50,497 nucleotides of DNA from Candidatus Prevotella equi (GCA_018065145.1 JAGHTW010000066.1:1-50497), one strand, 5' to 3'. Shown: positions 15,325 to 25,963, numbered from the stretch's first letter. Numbers and translations are program-made. Notes: a model not told the origin generated them from the letters alone.

Positions 15325-18300
15325 TTAGTATGCTTTCTCAATCTGTGAGCCGCGGTAGTAGTGGGCGAGGATGTCGTTGTAGGCGATGCCTTTGGCACCC
15401 ATGACGGCGGCGCCTATCTGACATAATCCTACGCCGTGACCCCAGCCTTTGCCGTTGAGGATGAAACGCTTTGGATAGCCGTCGGCATCCTTGCCGCTTG
15501 TCGCTACGGTGAAGGCGGAGCTGTATAGGTGTGTCTTGGACAGTGCCTTGCGAATCTCCAGTTCCTTACCGATGGAGAAGGTCTTCTTCTCACCTACAAT
15601 CTTCAGCAGCGAGATACGTCCGCTCTTGCCTTTCTCCAATGCCTCCAATGACATGATACGACCGAAGTCCATCTTCAGCTTCTCGCTGATGAGTGACGAC
15701 AGTTCCTCTTGGGTGTAGTTGATGAACCAGTCATGGAAGTCAACAGTCTCCTGGTCGTAGTCGTTGAGAACCTCAGAGAGTGTCTTCCTGTCCTGTGTGT
15801 TACAGTATGGGTCGTTGACAGAGGTGAGGTATGGTTTGTTGATATTCTCCCAACAATACTTGTATTCCTCGGTGATGCCACCGCAACATTTTGAGAATCG
15901 TGCGTCGCATATCTCGCCTTCGTATGCCAGCACCTGTCCGCGTGTTGCCTTGACAGCACTGGTGACATGAGGGTTGGCGGCATTGGTGATGCCCTGATAA
16001 CGCTGGCAGTGGTCGTCGGCACAGACATCGAAGATGGTGTGATCCTCTCTGTCATACCAGCGTATGAGAGTATCGTCACGTTTCACGAACGAGAAGAAAC
16101 CGTTATTGCCACCATCCTTCAGTTGCTGGCGGCGATTCATCTGTGCCAACAGCCATGAACGAGATATTACAGCATGAGCTTTGAGCAGTTCGAGACTGGA
16201 TGTGGCAGACATCTCACTGGAGATAACGCTCTCCAGATAACGCTCTACGGGCAGTTCGTTGATGGCGCATATCTTACCCTCTTCCACTACGAGGCGCAGC
16301 GTACCGAGGAATGTCTGCGTCTGCTTACGTTCCCAGTGGAAGTTAATGCCTATCGTCACGTCTTGTATAGAGAACGAACTGTTGTTCTGTTCCTTCGGAC
16401 GGAAAGCCAGCTCACGATACTGCGTGCCACGCCATGAGATAGTACCCTCATTAATCGTCACTGTCTGTTCGCCTGTTATGTCTTCGCCCTTTGCCGTATA
16501 TTCTCCGTTAAGGGTGAAGCGCAGCTCCGTAGCACTCACGATGCCCACCTTCACGTCAGGCTGACCGTTAGGACATTTTGTGAAGAGACGACCATTCTGT
16601 TTTGGCATCTGGTCGTTGTCCTTCAAGTGCTGAACAATCTCGTCTGCCTCTGCCTGGCTGATACCCACTTCGCTGATGATGGCTGTCGCCGTCTCGCCTG
16701 TCAGCTTGTTGAAGTCCTCCTCTCGAGGAGTGATGATGAGACCTGCCATATCCAACGCTCCTGGGCTGACGAGTATCTGTTCCTCGCCTTCTTTATTGTA
16801 ACAGTCCGGTCGATGTTTGCCACGAGGGAATACAAGGGTGATGAATTCATCGTTATGCTTCCACGCAACGATATTCATCATCGGTTCCTCATCGTTCTTC
16901 TGCGTCATGGCACGATACAGACGACGGAACATCTTCTTCTCTACCTCGCCGTGACGAGAGCGTATCACGAAGACAGGACACACATATCCTGTCATGAGAC
17001 TGATGCCTTCGCCGTCGCTGTTCTCTACCACTGGTTGCAGAGTGCGCATCAGTCGTGGCCATGCCGTCTGTATAGGAACAATGCCACTGGTGCCAGCCTG
17101 CAGATGCATGTGGTCTGGTGCCGATGCTCCACACTGCGGACCATTATAGAATACCATCAGTCGTGAGTGGGCACGCAGGAGTGCGTGTATCTCCGGGAAA
17201 TGGTTATATATAGATTGTGGCTCGTGCTTCAGCGATGGGATGGTGAAGTGCTGCGGGAGGATAGGGAACGGATTGACAAGCAACTCCATCTCCTGTTCGT
17301 TATTCTTATTGAAGAGAGGTTTAGAGAACTGTTCTTCAGGACGGTTATGCTGGCAGAGGAAACAAGGGCGCTTGGTGAGCGTTGCCTTGTCAATCTTCGC
17401 ACCCGTTGAAACCATGCGTGCAGGGTTATACTGCAGCAGCAGTTCACCAACAGACTTCGTTTTTACGTTCTGCAGGTCGGCATAACGCTGTCGCACGTCG
17501 TCCCAACGATCCAACTGTCGTGTGAAGAAACGCTGCAAGCTGTCGTTGTCCATAGCATTCAGCTGTCCGTTGTTCGTCTGCTGACGTGCCATTATCTCCA
17601 TAGTGCGCAGACGATCCTTGTACAGATTATTTGCATTCACCTTGTCAATGCTCAGTGCGGCATCGCTATTGCCGCCCCATCGTCTGCATAGGTACAATTC
17701 ATCGTATATCCTTCCTATGCGGAAATTACGTGAGAACACCAATCCCAGGGCATAGTCCTCGCCGTAGCTCGTATTTGGGAAACCGATATGTCGCAGCAGT
17801 GGCGTGAAGAAAGCACGTGGAGCGCCCAGTCCATTGATGCGCAGGGCGTTGTTAGGACCATTCTCCTCCGTCCATTCCTTGTGGTCGATGATACCCGGTG
17901 GCAGCGTGTTGAGGTCAAAGTCGCACATGCGATAGGCACCTATTACCATTGCCGCCTTCTGTCTGTAGAAACAATCCACTATGCGTTGCAGAGTATCAGG
18001 ACCAGAGTACAGGTCATCGGAGTCCAGCTGTACGGCAAAGCGTCCGCAACGGTCATCGTCTATTGCTACATTCCAGCAACCGCCGATGCCGAGATCGGTA
18101 CGTTCTGGTGTAATGACTATCAGTCTCTCGTTATTACTACTCAATTCAGAGAGGATCTCTGCTGTGCCATCGGTAGAGTGGTTATCCACCACGATGACGT
18201 TATAGTTGAATTTTGTCTTTTGTGACAAAGCACTCTTTACGGCATCTGCTATCGTCTTTGCTCTGTTGAAGACAGGGATGACGACAGATGCCTCCACGTC

Positions 18301-18984
18301 AAACACCTGTTCGTTGAAGTCTGGTGTCAGGCGTTCGGTGGTATCCACCTTTGCCCCTATTGCCTCCAGATGCTCTGTGGCAGCCTTCTCCATCTCTATC
18401 TGTACGCTTCTGTTGCGTGGGTTGACATAGTCAAACTGCTTCTCGCCACTCTTTCTTGCGTCGAGTTCCTCTTCCGTATAAAGATATTCATTGAGGTGGA
18501 AGATGACACCATGGCGCTGCAGATACAGTCGCAGAGCGTAGATGCCAGCATAGGCATAGTCGCTCTTCTGCTCTTTGATGAATGATTTCAGCAGCGAGGT
18601 ACGGATAAGCAATAGCTGTCCGAAGTCGAAATCATCGCGTATGCTGCCCTCCTGATAGTCTATGACGGGATGCGCCTCACGCTTGCCTTCGGTGACGGTA
18701 TAGTGATCGGCATATACCATGGCAGCGTTTGTCTCTGTTGCTGTGCGCAGGAAACGCTCTAGTGCATGCTGTCCGAGAGTGACGGGCAGCATTTTCTGTG
18801 ACAGGAGGATGAAATCCGCCGTTGCCTCCTCTGCTATCCTGCGTAGGGTAGAGGTAGAGACGATAGGCTCGTTCTCCAGCAATATGATTTTCCTAACGGC
18901 TTTCTCCTTGCTTACTGCGTCAACGACGCTTTGCAGTAGCGATGCCTCGCTGCAAGGGAAGAATATGTCAATCTTGTGTATCAT
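15325..18984 (-). CDS. GT2-DUF4922-SpoIID/LytB multidomain fusion
   Basis: 1219-residue fusion. Residues 1-220 resemble a degenerate GT2 domain. Residues 230-490 are a clear GT2 domain: [34 protein letters not shown] and the metal motif QLDSDDL near 321. Residues about 500-780 match DUF4922, a HIT/GalT-like nucleotide-binding fold, with [12 protein letters not shown] and a histidine triad-like DHMHLQAG near 625. Residues about 800-1219 are SpoIID/Lyt[28 protein letters not shown] and [15 protein letters not shown]. SpoIID proteins act on peptidoglycan glycan strands (lytic transglycosylase), yet no signal peptide or membrane helix is visible. The start overlaps the FtsX-like gene by 4 bp. How one chain serves both compartments is unclear. 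Confidence 0.88.
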   Translation of the reverse strand: MIHKIDIFFPCSEASLLQSVVDAVSKEKAVRKIILLENEPIVSTSTLRRIAEEATADFILLSQKMLPVTLGQHALERFLRTATETNAAMVYADHYTVTEGKREAHPVIDYQEGSIRDDFDFGQLLLIRTSLLKSFIKEQKSDYAYAGIYALRLYLQRHGVIFHLNEYLYTEEELDARKSGEKQFDYVNPRNRSVQIEMEKAATEHLEAIGAKVDTTERLTPDFNEQVFDVEASVVIPVFNRAKTIADAVKSALSQKTKFNYNVIVVDNHSTDGTAEILSELSSNNERLIVITPERTDLGIGGCWNVAIDDDRCGRFAVQLDSDDLYSGPDTLQRIVDCFYRQKAAMVIGAYRMCDFDLNTLPPGIIDHKEWTEENGPNNALRINGLGAPRAFFTPLLRHIGFPNTSYGEDYALGLVFSRNFRIGRIYDELYLCRRWGGNSDAALSIDKVNANNLYKDRLRTMEIMARQQTNNGQLNAMDNDSLQRFFTRQLDRWDDVRQRYADLQNVKTKSVGELLLQYNPARMVSTGAKIDKATLTKRPCFLCQHNRPEEQFSKPLFNKNNEQEMELLVNPFPILPQHFTIPSLKHEPQSIYNHFPEIHALLRAHSRLMVFYNGPQCGASAPDHMHLQAGTSGIVPIQTAWPRLMRTLQPVVENSDGEGISLMTGYVCPVFVIRSRHGEVEKKMFRRLYRAMTQKNDEEPMMNIVAWKHNDEFITLVFPRGKHRPDCYNKEGEEQILVSPGALDMAGLIITPREEDFNKLTGETATAIISEVGISQAEADEIVQHLKDNDQMPKQNGRLFTKCPNGQPDVKVGIVSATELRFTLNGEYTAKGEDITGEQTVTINEGTISWRGTQYRELAFRPKEQNNSSFSIQDVTIGINFHWERKQTQTFLGTLRLVVEEGKICAINELPVERYLESVISSEMSATSSLELLKAHAVISRSWLLAQMNRRQQLKDGGNNGFFSFVKRDDTLIRWYDREDHTIFDVCADDHCQRYQGITNAANPHVTSAVKATRGQVLAYEGEICDARFSKCCGGITEEYKYCWENINKPYLTSVNDPYCNTQDRKTLSEVLNDYDQETVDFHDWFINYTQEELSSLISEKLKMDFGRIMSLEALEKGKSGRISLLKIVGEKKTFSIGKELEIRKALSKTHLYSSAFTVATSGKDADGYPKRFILNGKGWGHGVGLCQIGAAVMGAKGIAYNDILAHYYRGSQIEKAY

Positions 18985-20210
18985 TTGTTAGGGGCTTTTG
19001 TTAATGAGTGATGTACTGGGTAAAGCACGGATAGGAATCCTACGATGAGGACGGTGATGAATACTATCGCTACGTCTCCGTAGTGTACGCTGACAGGGTA
19101 GGCGTCAACGACGAAGGCACCGCCTTGTCCTAGTGATACCAGACCGTACTGCTGTTGCAAGAGACATAGTAGCAAACCTATTCCTACACCGAGGATGGCA
19201 CCGACGATGCTTATCAGCCATCCCTCGAAGATAAAGATGCGTTTGATGAATGCATCACGAGCACCAAGGCATCGCAGTGTTTCGGCATCCTGACGCTTGT
19301 CGATGATGAGCATGGACAAGGAACCGATGATATTGAAACATGCCACGACGAGTATAAAGGTAAGGAAGATATACGCCATCAATTTCTCTATCTTCATGAT
19401 GTTGAACGTATCTTCCTGTTGTTCGTAACGATCCATGACGCGACACTTCTCGCCAACGATGCCTTCTATCTCCTTCTTTGCTGCTGCGAGGTTGGTGCCA
19501 GGCTTCAGTTTCAGTTCCAGACTCGTCAGTTCTCCGTCGCACTCAAAGAGCATACGCGCAAAGGCAACAGAGGTAAGCACATAACTCTTGTCATATTTAC
19601 CCTGTTGTACGCAGAACACCACGCCTGCCGACATAAGCGAGTCAACGACAAATCCCTCCATCGGATTCATGATGTCCAGCTGTCCGGTTCTGTGTGGGGC
19701 GTACAGGTAAAGGTTTCCGGGGAAGTTCGCCGTCATGCCCAGCTGCTGTGCCAGTCGTATGCCTGGAATACCATATTGCAGGTCGGCAGCATGGAGATTA
19801 AACTCTCCTGGACCATATACTATATTATTAATATGTGTCAGTTTTGCGAAGTTGTCATCAACACCCTTCACCATCACCATAGACTGTCTGTCGCCATACA
19901 TTGCCAGTGCCTGTCCTTCCACACATTCCGTTGCTATCTCCACGAAATCCAGTGTGCGTACCTTTTCCAGTGAAGGGTCGTCGGCAGGCATTGTCTTGCC
20001 TGTCACGGGTGCAATCTTCAGTTGTGGGTCAAAGGCGGTGAAGAACGTGGCGACAAGGTCGCTGAAGCCGTTGAAGACACTAAGCACCACCACCAATGCC
20101 ATTGTTGCCACCATCACACCTACAACAGAGATGCCGGAGATGACATTGATGACGTTAGTGCTCTTCTTTGAGAAAAGATAACGGCGTGCGATGTATAACG
20201 ATGTTCTCAT
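18981..20210 (-). CDS. FtsX/LolC-LolE-type ABC transporter permease
   Basis: 409-residue inner-membrane permease of the lipoprotein-releasing type. The N-terminus [20 protein letters not shown] followed by a membrane helix ([20 protein letters not shown]) is typical of LolC/LolE. A large periplasmic domain (about 45-270) precedes three C-terminal FtsX helices ([20 protein letters not shown] and [20 protein letters not shown] are hallmark segments). It probably works with a separately encoded ATPase to release lipoproteins to the outer membrane. It follows rbfA by 12 bp and overlaps the downstream fusion gene by 4 bp. Confidence 0.9.
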   Translation of the reverse strand: MRTSLYIARRYLFSKKSTNVINVISGISVVGVMVATMALVVVLSVFNGFSDLVATFFTAFDPQLKIAPVTGKTMPADDPSLEKVRTLDFVEIATECVEGQALAMYGDRQSMVMVKGVDDNFAKLTHINNIVYGPGEFNLHAADLQYGIPGIRLAQQLGMTANFPGNLYLYAPHRTGQLDIMNPMEGFVVDSLMSAGVVFCVQQGKYDKSYVLTSVAFARMLFECDGELTSLELKLKPGTNLAAAKKEIEGIVGEKCRVMDRYEQQEDTFNIMKIEKLMAYIFLTFILVVACFNIIGSLSMLIIDKRQDAETLRCLGARDAFIKRIFIFEGWLISIVGAILGVGIGLLLCLLQQQYGLVSLGQGGAFVVDAYPVSVHYGDVAIVFITVLIVGFLSVLYPVHHSLTKAPNK

Positions 20211-20222
20211 CCTAGTGTGCTA

Positions 20223-20558
20223 TTACTTCTTGAGGAGGTCATCGATGCGCTCGAGGTAGTCCAGAGAGTCATCGATGAAGAAACGCAGCTCTGGTATGAT
20301 ACGCAACTGATTGCGTACCTTCTGTCCGAGGTCGTAGCGTATAGACGCAATGTTAGCGTTGATATTCTTCAGCAGTTCGTCACCCTTGTCAGAAGGGAAG
20401 ATGCTGAGGTATGCTGTGCATATACTCAGGTCTGGCGATACCTTTACGCGTGTTACACTCACCATGACACCGCGCATCTGGCGTGTCTGGCTTTGGAAGA
20501 TAAGGCTTAACTCCTTCTGGAGAAGTCTTGATATACGGTTTTGTCTTGTTTCTTGCAT
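20223..20558 (-). CDS. rbfA: Ribosome-binding factor A
   Basis: 111-residue KH-fold protein that assists maturation of the 30S subunit and of 16S rRNA. METRQNRI-like N-terminus (QETRQNRISRLLQKELSLIF), VSVTRVKVSPDLSICTAYLS and the C-terminal VRNQLRIIPELRFFIDDSL with LERIDDLL match RbfA throughout. The usual length is 110-130 residues. It lies between the GH25 gene (12-bp gap) and the FtsX-like permease gene (12-bp gap) in one transcription direction. Confidence 0.95.
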   Translation of the reverse strand: MQETRQNRISRLLQKELSLIFQSQTRQMRGVMVSVTRVKVSPDLSICTAYLSIFPSDKGDELLKNINANIASIRYDLGQKVRNQLRIIPELRFFIDDSLDYLERIDDLLKK

Positions 20559-20570
20559 TGTTATTATTTC

Positions 20571-22361
20571 TTAAAGTGAGAATCCATTAAGTACGTTTAT
20601 ATCCACCTCGCCGTGTATTCCGTTTACACGTCCGTCAGGGGACAGCTGCCAATATATGAGGTTCACGTCTGGTTTGTATTCGCCGTATCGTGCTATCCAT
20701 ACATCGTAGTTCTTTTGCAGGTCCGGTGCCAACGGGAGGTATTTGTTTACGAAGCGCTGACTGATATACAGTATCGGACGGACGTGGTAGTAACCCTCCA
20801 CAGCGTTGAGCCACTGTCGTACGTTGCGGAACAAAGCCTGTATGCCTCCTGCCTGACGTATCTGTGCGTCGGTAGGTTCTATGTCGAGCACTGGCGGCAG
20901 GTCGTCATGGTGGTATTTGCTGTTGCGCAGGAAGTTGATGGCTTGGTTCTTTCCTGGTGTGCGTATAGAGAAGAAATGGTATGCCCCCGTCTTGTATCCG
21001 TTCTTTCTTGCGGCAGCATAGTCACCAGTGAAGTATTTATTGCGGATAGTGACACCCTCTGTTGCCTTGATATATACGAACTTAACAGGGTAATCCACGA
21101 CGCCCTTGATATTCTTCTTTGACTTATGACCGAGCGATGTGATGCGCAGGTCCTTCCAGTTTATGGAGTAACGCTTCTTGCCCTTCTCGTGCTGGTGACG
21201 TGAGATGTCTATGCCGTAGATACGTTCCGGCGTATATGCTATCCTTTCGCCGAGGAAGTTGTCACTGTCCCATTCTCCCAGTCGCAGACGCTTGCCCGGT
21301 ATGATAGAGAAACCCACGCCGCAGCGCTTGCCTTCCTTCCATTCACCTTCGTAGAAGTCACCGTTGTCAGAACGAAAACGTCCGTAGCCGTTTGGTCTTG
21401 CAATGCTGTCGCGCTCTCCTTCGTATGTGCCGAGGCTGTCAATAGCCGATGTCACCATTGCAGGATGCTTCGGCATACGTGCCTTCATCAGCAGATGAGC
21501 CTGTTGTGATGATGGCAGACGGTAGTACCATGATTTGGAAATGAGCGCTGTTGGATGTACCAGATGCATCACTGGCTTGTTGGCAATGCCGCGTGGCGAG
21601 CATTCGTATCGTGAAGAGTCAGTGACGAGGTAGTAATGACGGTCCAGCACCACCTTCAGTGTCTTGCCCTTGCCTGTGCCCTTTATGACATTGTCTATTA
21701 TCTTCTGGGCTTCTTGTATGGAGTCAACGTACGCAGTGAGTGATTTACCATAGCGCGCCACGATATCGAAGCCATCGTCGATGACGGTATGTGTGCGCAG
21801 GAAGTACTCTATGTCCTTCTGCTGTTCGTCGGCGATGAGTAGTGATGCCGTGATATTCTTCTTCTCGCGCTGCAGCAATGACATGATGTCCTTGTGAGAC
21901 AGACGGCAAATAGAAGCCGTGTCGTAGTATTCTACGGCTATTGTTCCACCGCCGTATGGCAGGTATTTCCATCGTCTCACCCATTGCGCATTGATGGTGT
22001 CGCTGGCATATACAGACTGCTGTTGCAGCGTGCCGACGCCATTGAGAAGAGTATCGCCGCGTGAGGTGGTGAAGGCGAAGAGCTGTGTGGTGTCAGCCAT
22101 CACGATGTAGCGTGTCTCAGTCACCAGACGGGTATTGCTATCCTCTTTCTCCTGTTGCGTGAGAGGAATGAAATACCAGAGTAGCCATGCTGCCGCGATG
22201 ATGCCAAGGACTACCAATGGCACAACGACAGTTCCGCATCCGCAACCAATAGGTATCCTCATCGCACCACTGTGGCGGCGCGATGGTGCAAAGCTACGCG
22301 TATATCCCGTGCTGGTATAACGGCGCTTGCGGCGGAATATGGTTGGGACAAGGAACGGCAA
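20571..22361 (-). CDS. Membrane-anchored MORN-repeat GH25 lysozyme
   Basis: 596-residue protein. A basic N-terminus (FRRKRRYTS) is followed by one membrane helix (TVVVPLVVLGIIAAAWLLWY, about 45-66), so it is a type II membrane protein with its bulk in the periplasm. Residues 75-300 are an uncharacterised domain. Residues about 310-360 contain MORN-like repeats (YEGERDSIARPNGYGRF, YEGEWKEGKRCGVGF). Residues about 380-596 form the GH25 muramidase: YGIDISRHQ, FVYIKATEG, GAYHFFSI, LPPVLDIEPT (catalytic acids) and VWIARYG. It probably cleaves peptidoglycan beta-1,4 bonds. Its neighbours include a SpoIID domain, so this operon has two murein-active proteins. Confidence 0.92.
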   Translation of the reverse strand: MPFLVPTIFRRKRRYTSTGYTRSFAPSRRHSGAMRIPIGCGCGTVVVPLVVLGIIAAAWLLWYFIPLTQQEKEDSNTRLVTETRYIVMADTTQLFAFTTSRGDTLLNGVGTLQQQSVYASDTINAQWVRRWKYLPYGGGTIAVEYYDTASICRLSHKDIMSLLQREKKNITASLLIADEQQKDIEYFLRTHTVIDDGFDIVARYGKSLTAYVDSIQEAQKIIDNVIKGTGKGKTLKVVLDRHYYLVTDSSRYECSPRGIANKPVMHLVHPTALISKSWYYRLPSSQQAHLLMKARMPKHPAMVTSAIDSLGTYEGERDSIARPNGYGRFRSDNGDFYEGEWKEGKRCGVGFSIIPGKRLRLGEWDSDNFLGERIAYTPERIYGIDISRHQHEKGKKRYSINWKDLRITSLGHKSKKNIKGVVDYPVKFVYIKATEGVTIRNKYFTGDYAAARKNGYKTGAYHFFSIRTPGKNQAINFLRNSKYHHDDLPPVLDIEPTDAQIRQAGGIQALFRNVRQWLNAVEGYYHVRPILYISQRFVNKYLPLAPDLQKNYDVWIARYGEYKPDVNLIYWQLSPDGRVNGIHGEVDINVLNGFSL

Positions 22362-22391
22362 ACCGAATTAACGAATTAACAAATTAACAAA

Positions 22392-24920
22392 TTACATATC
22401 GTAGCCACCCATTGACTCCATTTCTTCGCCATCACCCTGCTGATCCTGGCGCTTCTTCTTACCTTTAGAGTTACCGAAGTTCCATGTCAGAGTGAATGAT
22501 ACGTTGCGGCTATGGCGTTTGTTCAGCTGATAACGCTCGAAGGAATCGCCAGAGGTATGTGTCTCGAACTGACGGCTATTGAGTACGTCGCGACAGTTGA
22601 TGGCGAGGGTGAACATACGGTTGAAGAAGTTCTTACGCACACCGAGGTCCAGTCCGTATGATGATGGACGATAACCCTGTGTGAGAGCCTGACGTGAGCT
22701 ATAGCGTCCACTTGCCTGAATGCTGATGTCGTAAGGCAACTGAACGGATGCGATGATACGTGCATTCCATGTAAAGTTCTCCTGTGCCTTACCGGTGACG
22801 AGCTGTCCTTCGATGTCTGCTGCGAAGTCGTTAAGCTTATAGTAGTAAGCATTGACGTTTGTGGTGAGGTCAAGAATCTTCCACAGCTTATTCTTTGCTG
22901 TTACCTCAACACCTGTAGAGGTAGAACGTGCTACGTTCATCGTAGTGCTGTACATCTTCTCGTAGTCCTCGCCAGGTGCCATGTTACGATAGTTTACACG
23001 CTGCATCACGTCAGAGGTAGGCTTGTAATATGCCGATACGAGGATGGAGTGCTTCTCCCATGTCTTCAGATAGTTGAGGGCGAGAGAGTTTGAGAACTCT
23101 GGTGTCAGCAGAGGGTTACCGAAAGAAACGATGGACGCATCGCTGGTGTTCTTGAAGTTATTGAGCTGACCACCCCATGGACGGCGCAGACGACGGGTGT
23201 AGTTGACCTGCAACTGCTGTGTCTTTGTGAGCTGATAAGTCATGAAGACGCTTGGGAATAGTTGGAAGTAATCCTTCTTGAAAGGAGCGTCCTTCTCTTT
23301 TATTCCCATTGCCTGATCCCAGTCCATAGACTCGGTATATACCTTCCAGTACTCACCGCGCAGACCTGCCATGATGCCGAATTTGTCCTTATTGAAAGAC
23401 AATGTGGCATAGAATGCATGAATGTCGTTGTTGTACTTGAACTTGTTATAATAATTCTTCTGAACGTAGGCCTCAGGATTAGCATCTATGAGTTCCTTTG
23501 CATCCCACATAGGTGCCTCGTATGACTCCTGCGGAGTATTCTCGCGAGAGAAGGTAGCGTTATAGCCAGCCTGCAACTTGAAAAGTTTTGATAGCTGTGC
23601 TTCGTAGTCGAGTTTTATTTCCGTATTGTGGTTCTTGATGTTCAGCGGACGTGACTGATATTTCTCCTCACTTGGCATAAGGAGGTCTTCGTATGTCACT
23701 AATTCCTGATAAACATTCTTCTGGTTAGAGCTCCACTGGTTGTGTGATACAACGAAGTCAAGGAAGTTCTTTTCGGTGAAGTTATGACGGTAGTTGAACT
23801 CCACGTTATACATTGTCATTGGACCGCCAGACGTGTTGTTACGCAGACGTGTGAAAGTAGGATTCTCTATGCCGCTTATCATGTTACCGTAATAATAAGG
23901 TGTAGAAGAGAATCCCTTGTGCTTGCCCGTGAAGAGCATTCCGCTTACGCTGAAATCGTCCTTGTCTGTAGCATGCCATGTAAGACCAGCGCGAGTGAAG
24001 ACGGTGTTTCCCTGATTTCTGCTGTCGGTGGTATGTCTCTCGTAGGTGGTGTCGTTACCCAGGAAATTCTTCTGGTCGCTGATGTTCTGTCCCTTATGCT
24101 CTCCGTGTCGATAGCCGATGTTGAAGTAAGCATCAAGCTTTGAAGAGTTGTAGTTGATGTTGAATGAAGCATTAGCACCTCCGAGTGTAGTGGCGCCAGC
24201 CTGTACTGAACCGTAGTAACCAGCCTTACGGTCCTTCTTCAGGATGATATTGATGATACCGGCAGAGCCTTCGGCAGAGAACTTTGCAGAAGGGTTGTCG
24301 ATAACCTCAATGCGCTCGATGCTTTCAGCAGGCAGCTGTTGAAGAATCTGTGCACGGTTGTCGGCGGTGAGTCCGCTGGCACGACCGTTAATCCACACCT
24401 CTACGCTGCTGTTGCCGCGCAGTGATACGTTGCCTTCGTTATCTACTTCTACGGAAGGGATGTTCTCCAATACCTCTGAGGCTGTCTGGCCTGCCAATGT
24501 TGCGAGGCTTGCCACGTCGAAAGACTTGCGGTCAACCTCCAGTTTCATGGTGGCGCGCTGTCCAGTCACCTGTACCTCCTTCAGAACCTGCGCGTCCTCA
24601 GTCATGTAGAGTGCTGCGAAGGTTACGTGAGGGTTCTTGGCGTTCAATTCTATATTCTTGCTGACAGGCTTGTAACCCATGAAGTTCAGCTTCAGCACAT
24701 ATTTTCCGTATTTGATATTGTTCAGGTGAAATGAGCCAGAAACATCCGTTGTGCCACCTGTTACCACATTCGTGCTACCTTCTGGAGACAGAGATACACT
24801 GACGAAAGAGAGTGCCTCGGAGTTGTTCTTGTCCAAGACGAGGCCTTTTACCTGACCTTGTGCTGCTGCCATGATGGTCATCAGCGTCATGACGATGAAT
24901 AATTGTAATCTTTTATACAT
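22392..24920 (-). CDS. TonB-dependent-receptor-type outer membrane protein
   Basis: 842-residue outer-membrane beta-barrel. Signal peptide MYKRLQLFIVMTLMTIMAAA ends at AQGQ. A CarboxypepD_reg domain follows (about 22-105: VKGLVLDKNNSEALSFVSVS, GSFHLNNIKYGKYVLKL). The plug domain is at about 125-230 (SEVLENIPSVEVDNEGNVSL, RGNSSVEVWINGR, IERIEVIDNPSAKFSAEGSA, IINIILKK). The rest is an outer-membrane barrel of the OMP_b-brl_3 type, ending in a Gln/Gly/Met-rich periplasmic tail after SFTLTWNFGN. No SusD partner is adjacent, so this is not a standard SusCD locus. The ligand is unknown. Confidence 0.92.
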   Translation of the reverse strand: MYKRLQLFIVMTLMTIMAAAQGQVKGLVLDKNNSEALSFVSVSLSPEGSTNVVTGGTTDVSGSFHLNNIKYGKYVLKLNFMGYKPVSKNIELNAKNPHVTFAALYMTEDAQVLKEVQVTGQRATMKLEVDRKSFDVASLATLAGQTASEVLENIPSVEVDNEGNVSLRGNSSVEVWINGRASGLTADNRAQILQQLPAESIERIEVIDNPSAKFSAEGSAGIINIILKKDRKAGYYGSVQAGATTLGGANASFNINYNSSKLDAYFNIGYRHGEHKGQNISDQKNFLGNDTTYERHTTDSRNQGNTVFTRAGLTWHATDKDDFSVSGMLFTGKHKGFSSTPYYYGNMISGIENPTFTRLRNNTSGGPMTMYNVEFNYRHNFTEKNFLDFVVSHNQWSSNQKNVYQELVTYEDLLMPSEEKYQSRPLNIKNHNTEIKLDYEAQLSKLFKLQAGYNATFSRENTPQESYEAPMWDAKELIDANPEAYVQKNYYNKFKYNNDIHAFYATLSFNKDKFGIMAGLRGEYWKVYTESMDWDQAMGIKEKDAPFKKDYFQLFPSVFMTYQLTKTQQLQVNYTRRLRRPWGGQLNNFKNTSDASIVSFGNPLLTPEFSNSLALNYLKTWEKHSILVSAYYKPTSDVMQRVNYRNMAPGEDYEKMYSTTMNVARSTSTGVEVTAKNKLWKILDLTTNVNAYYYKLNDFAADIEGQLVTGKAQENFTWNARIIASVQLPYDISIQASGRYSSRQALTQGYRPSSYGLDLGVRKNFFNRMFTLAINCRDVLNSRQFETHTSGDSFERYQLNKRHSRNVSFTLTWNFGNSKGKKKRQDQQGDGEEMESMGGYDM

Positions 24921-24940
24921 CTTTCCTTAATTTGTTGAAG

Positions 24941-24950
24941 GGTATATACC
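24941..24950. promoter_or_regulatory. Short perfect palindrome upstream of the TonB-receptor gene
   Basis: GGTATATACC lies 20 bp before the start codon on the - strand. It could be an operator or chance; nothing else supports it. Confidence 0.2.
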
Positions 24951-24983
24951 TTTTTGAGAATTGAGACTTTTCTTTAGAAGAAC

Positions 24984-25058
24984 CGTGCCCAGACTACCAT
25001 GTGTTTGGTGCGGTGCGTTTGCTTTGCCACGCCTCAATTACATCGTAATCTGGGCACG
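24984..25058. other. Inverted repeat in the gap between the HIT gene and the receptor gene
   Basis: CGTGCCCAGACTAC (24984-24997) faces GTAATCTGGGCACG (25045-25058), 13 of 14 bases complementary, around 47 nt that can form a small inner hairpin. No T-run follows on the - strand, so it is not a classic terminator. It could be a processed spacer or attenuator. Confidence 0.45.
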
Positions 25059-25086
25059 ACGAAACATGCTCATTATGAAGCAATCT

Positions 25087-25482
25087 TTATTTTATGAATT
25101 CTGCGTATATCTTCGCTGCTATCTCCTGCATCTCTTCAGGCTCCAACTGCAGTTTCTTCTTGCGGAAATCCACGTCAGCCTCGCTTTGCATAGGGATGAG
25201 GTGAATATGTGCGTGTGGTACCTCAAGACCAAGAACCACCTGTGCCACCTTCTTACAAGGGAAGGCAGCTTTAAGAGCCTTTGCCACCTTCTTGGCGAAT
25301 ACCTGATAACGTGCTATCTCATCGTCATCCATGTCGAAGATGTAATCCACTTCACGGCGTGGTATGACAAGGGTATGTCCCTTTGCGAGCGGAGCAATGT
25401 CGAGGAATGCGTAGAACTCTTCGTTTTCAGCGCACTTGTAGCTTGGTATCTCGCCAGCTGCTATCTTTGAAAATATATCCAT
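25087..25482 (-). CDS. HIT family hydrolase
   Basis: 131-residue histidine-triad protein. MDIFSKIAAGEIPSYKCAEN opens the fold, PLAKGHTLVIPRREVDYI is the middle strand, and the triad appears as HAHIHLIP near residue 100. Proteins of this type hydrolyse nucleoside phosphoramidates and related nucleotides in the cytosol. The ATG at 25482 is preferred over an in-frame start 36 bp further upstream, because the longer form would overlap greA by 20 bp and lacks homology-like sequence. The gap to the greA stop is 16 bp, so co-transcription with greA is likely. Confidence 0.93.
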   Translation of the reverse strand: MDIFSKIAAGEIPSYKCAENEEFYAFLDIAPLAKGHTLVIPRREVDYIFDMDDDEIARYQVFAKKVAKALKAAFPCKKVAQVVLGLEVPHAHIHLIPMQSEADVDFRKKKLQLEPEEMQEIAAKIYAEFIK

Positions 25483-25498
25483 AATTGTAAGATTTGAT

Positions 25499-25963
25499 TT
25501 AGAAACTGATAGACTCAATCTTTAGTTTCAGAACGCCGCGAGGTATCTGTGCCTCTACCTCATCGCCAACCTTGTGGTTGAGAAGAGCCTGTGCGATAGG
25601 AGTCTCGATAGATATCTTGCCTTCGCGGAGGTTAGCCTCGTTAGCACTTACGATGGTGTAGGTCATACGCGCCTTAGTGGTGAGGTTTGTCATCTCAACC
25701 TTTGAAAGGAGCTGTACGGCGTCTGTAGAAAGACGGCTCTTATCTACTATCTTTGCGTCAGCGATAGTTGTCTTCAGACGTGCTATCTTGTCTGCAAGGT
25801 GTGCCTGTGCTTCCTTTGCAGCGTCATATTCTGAATTCTCTGAGAGGTCGCCCTTGTCACGTGCCTCTGCTATTGCGGCGCTCGCCTTTGGCATCTCGAT
25901 GGCCTCAAGGCGGTGCAGTTCTGCTACGAGATTTTCGTAGCCTTCTTTTGACATGTATGCCAT
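25499..25963 (-). CDS. greA: Transcription elongation factor GreA
   Basis: 154-residue RNA polymerase secondary-channel factor that stimulates cleavage of backtracked transcripts. The coiled-coil has the family signature: ASAAIAEARDKGDLSENSEY DAAKEAQ, with the acidic tip residues D and E. The C-terminal FKBP-like domain ends with ALLNHKVGDEVEAQIPRGVL. MAYMSKEGY is the usual Bacteroidales start. Its leader starts at a promoter near 26190 and contains the structured element at 26053-26168. It is the first protein gene of the long - strand operon. Confidence 0.96.
   Translation of the reverse strand: MAYMSKEGYENLVAELHRLEAIEMPKASAAIAEARDKGDLSENSEYDAAKEAQAHLADKIARLKTTIADAKIVDKSRLSTDAVQLLSKVEMTNLTTKARMTYTIVSANEANLREGKISIETPIAQALLNHKVGDEVEAQIPRGVLKLKIESISF

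Noticed and set aside
15491..18991. Many + strand ORFs of 60-180 codons
   Set aside because: All lie antisense to the GT2-DUF4922-SpoIID gene, which has strong domain evidence in every part.
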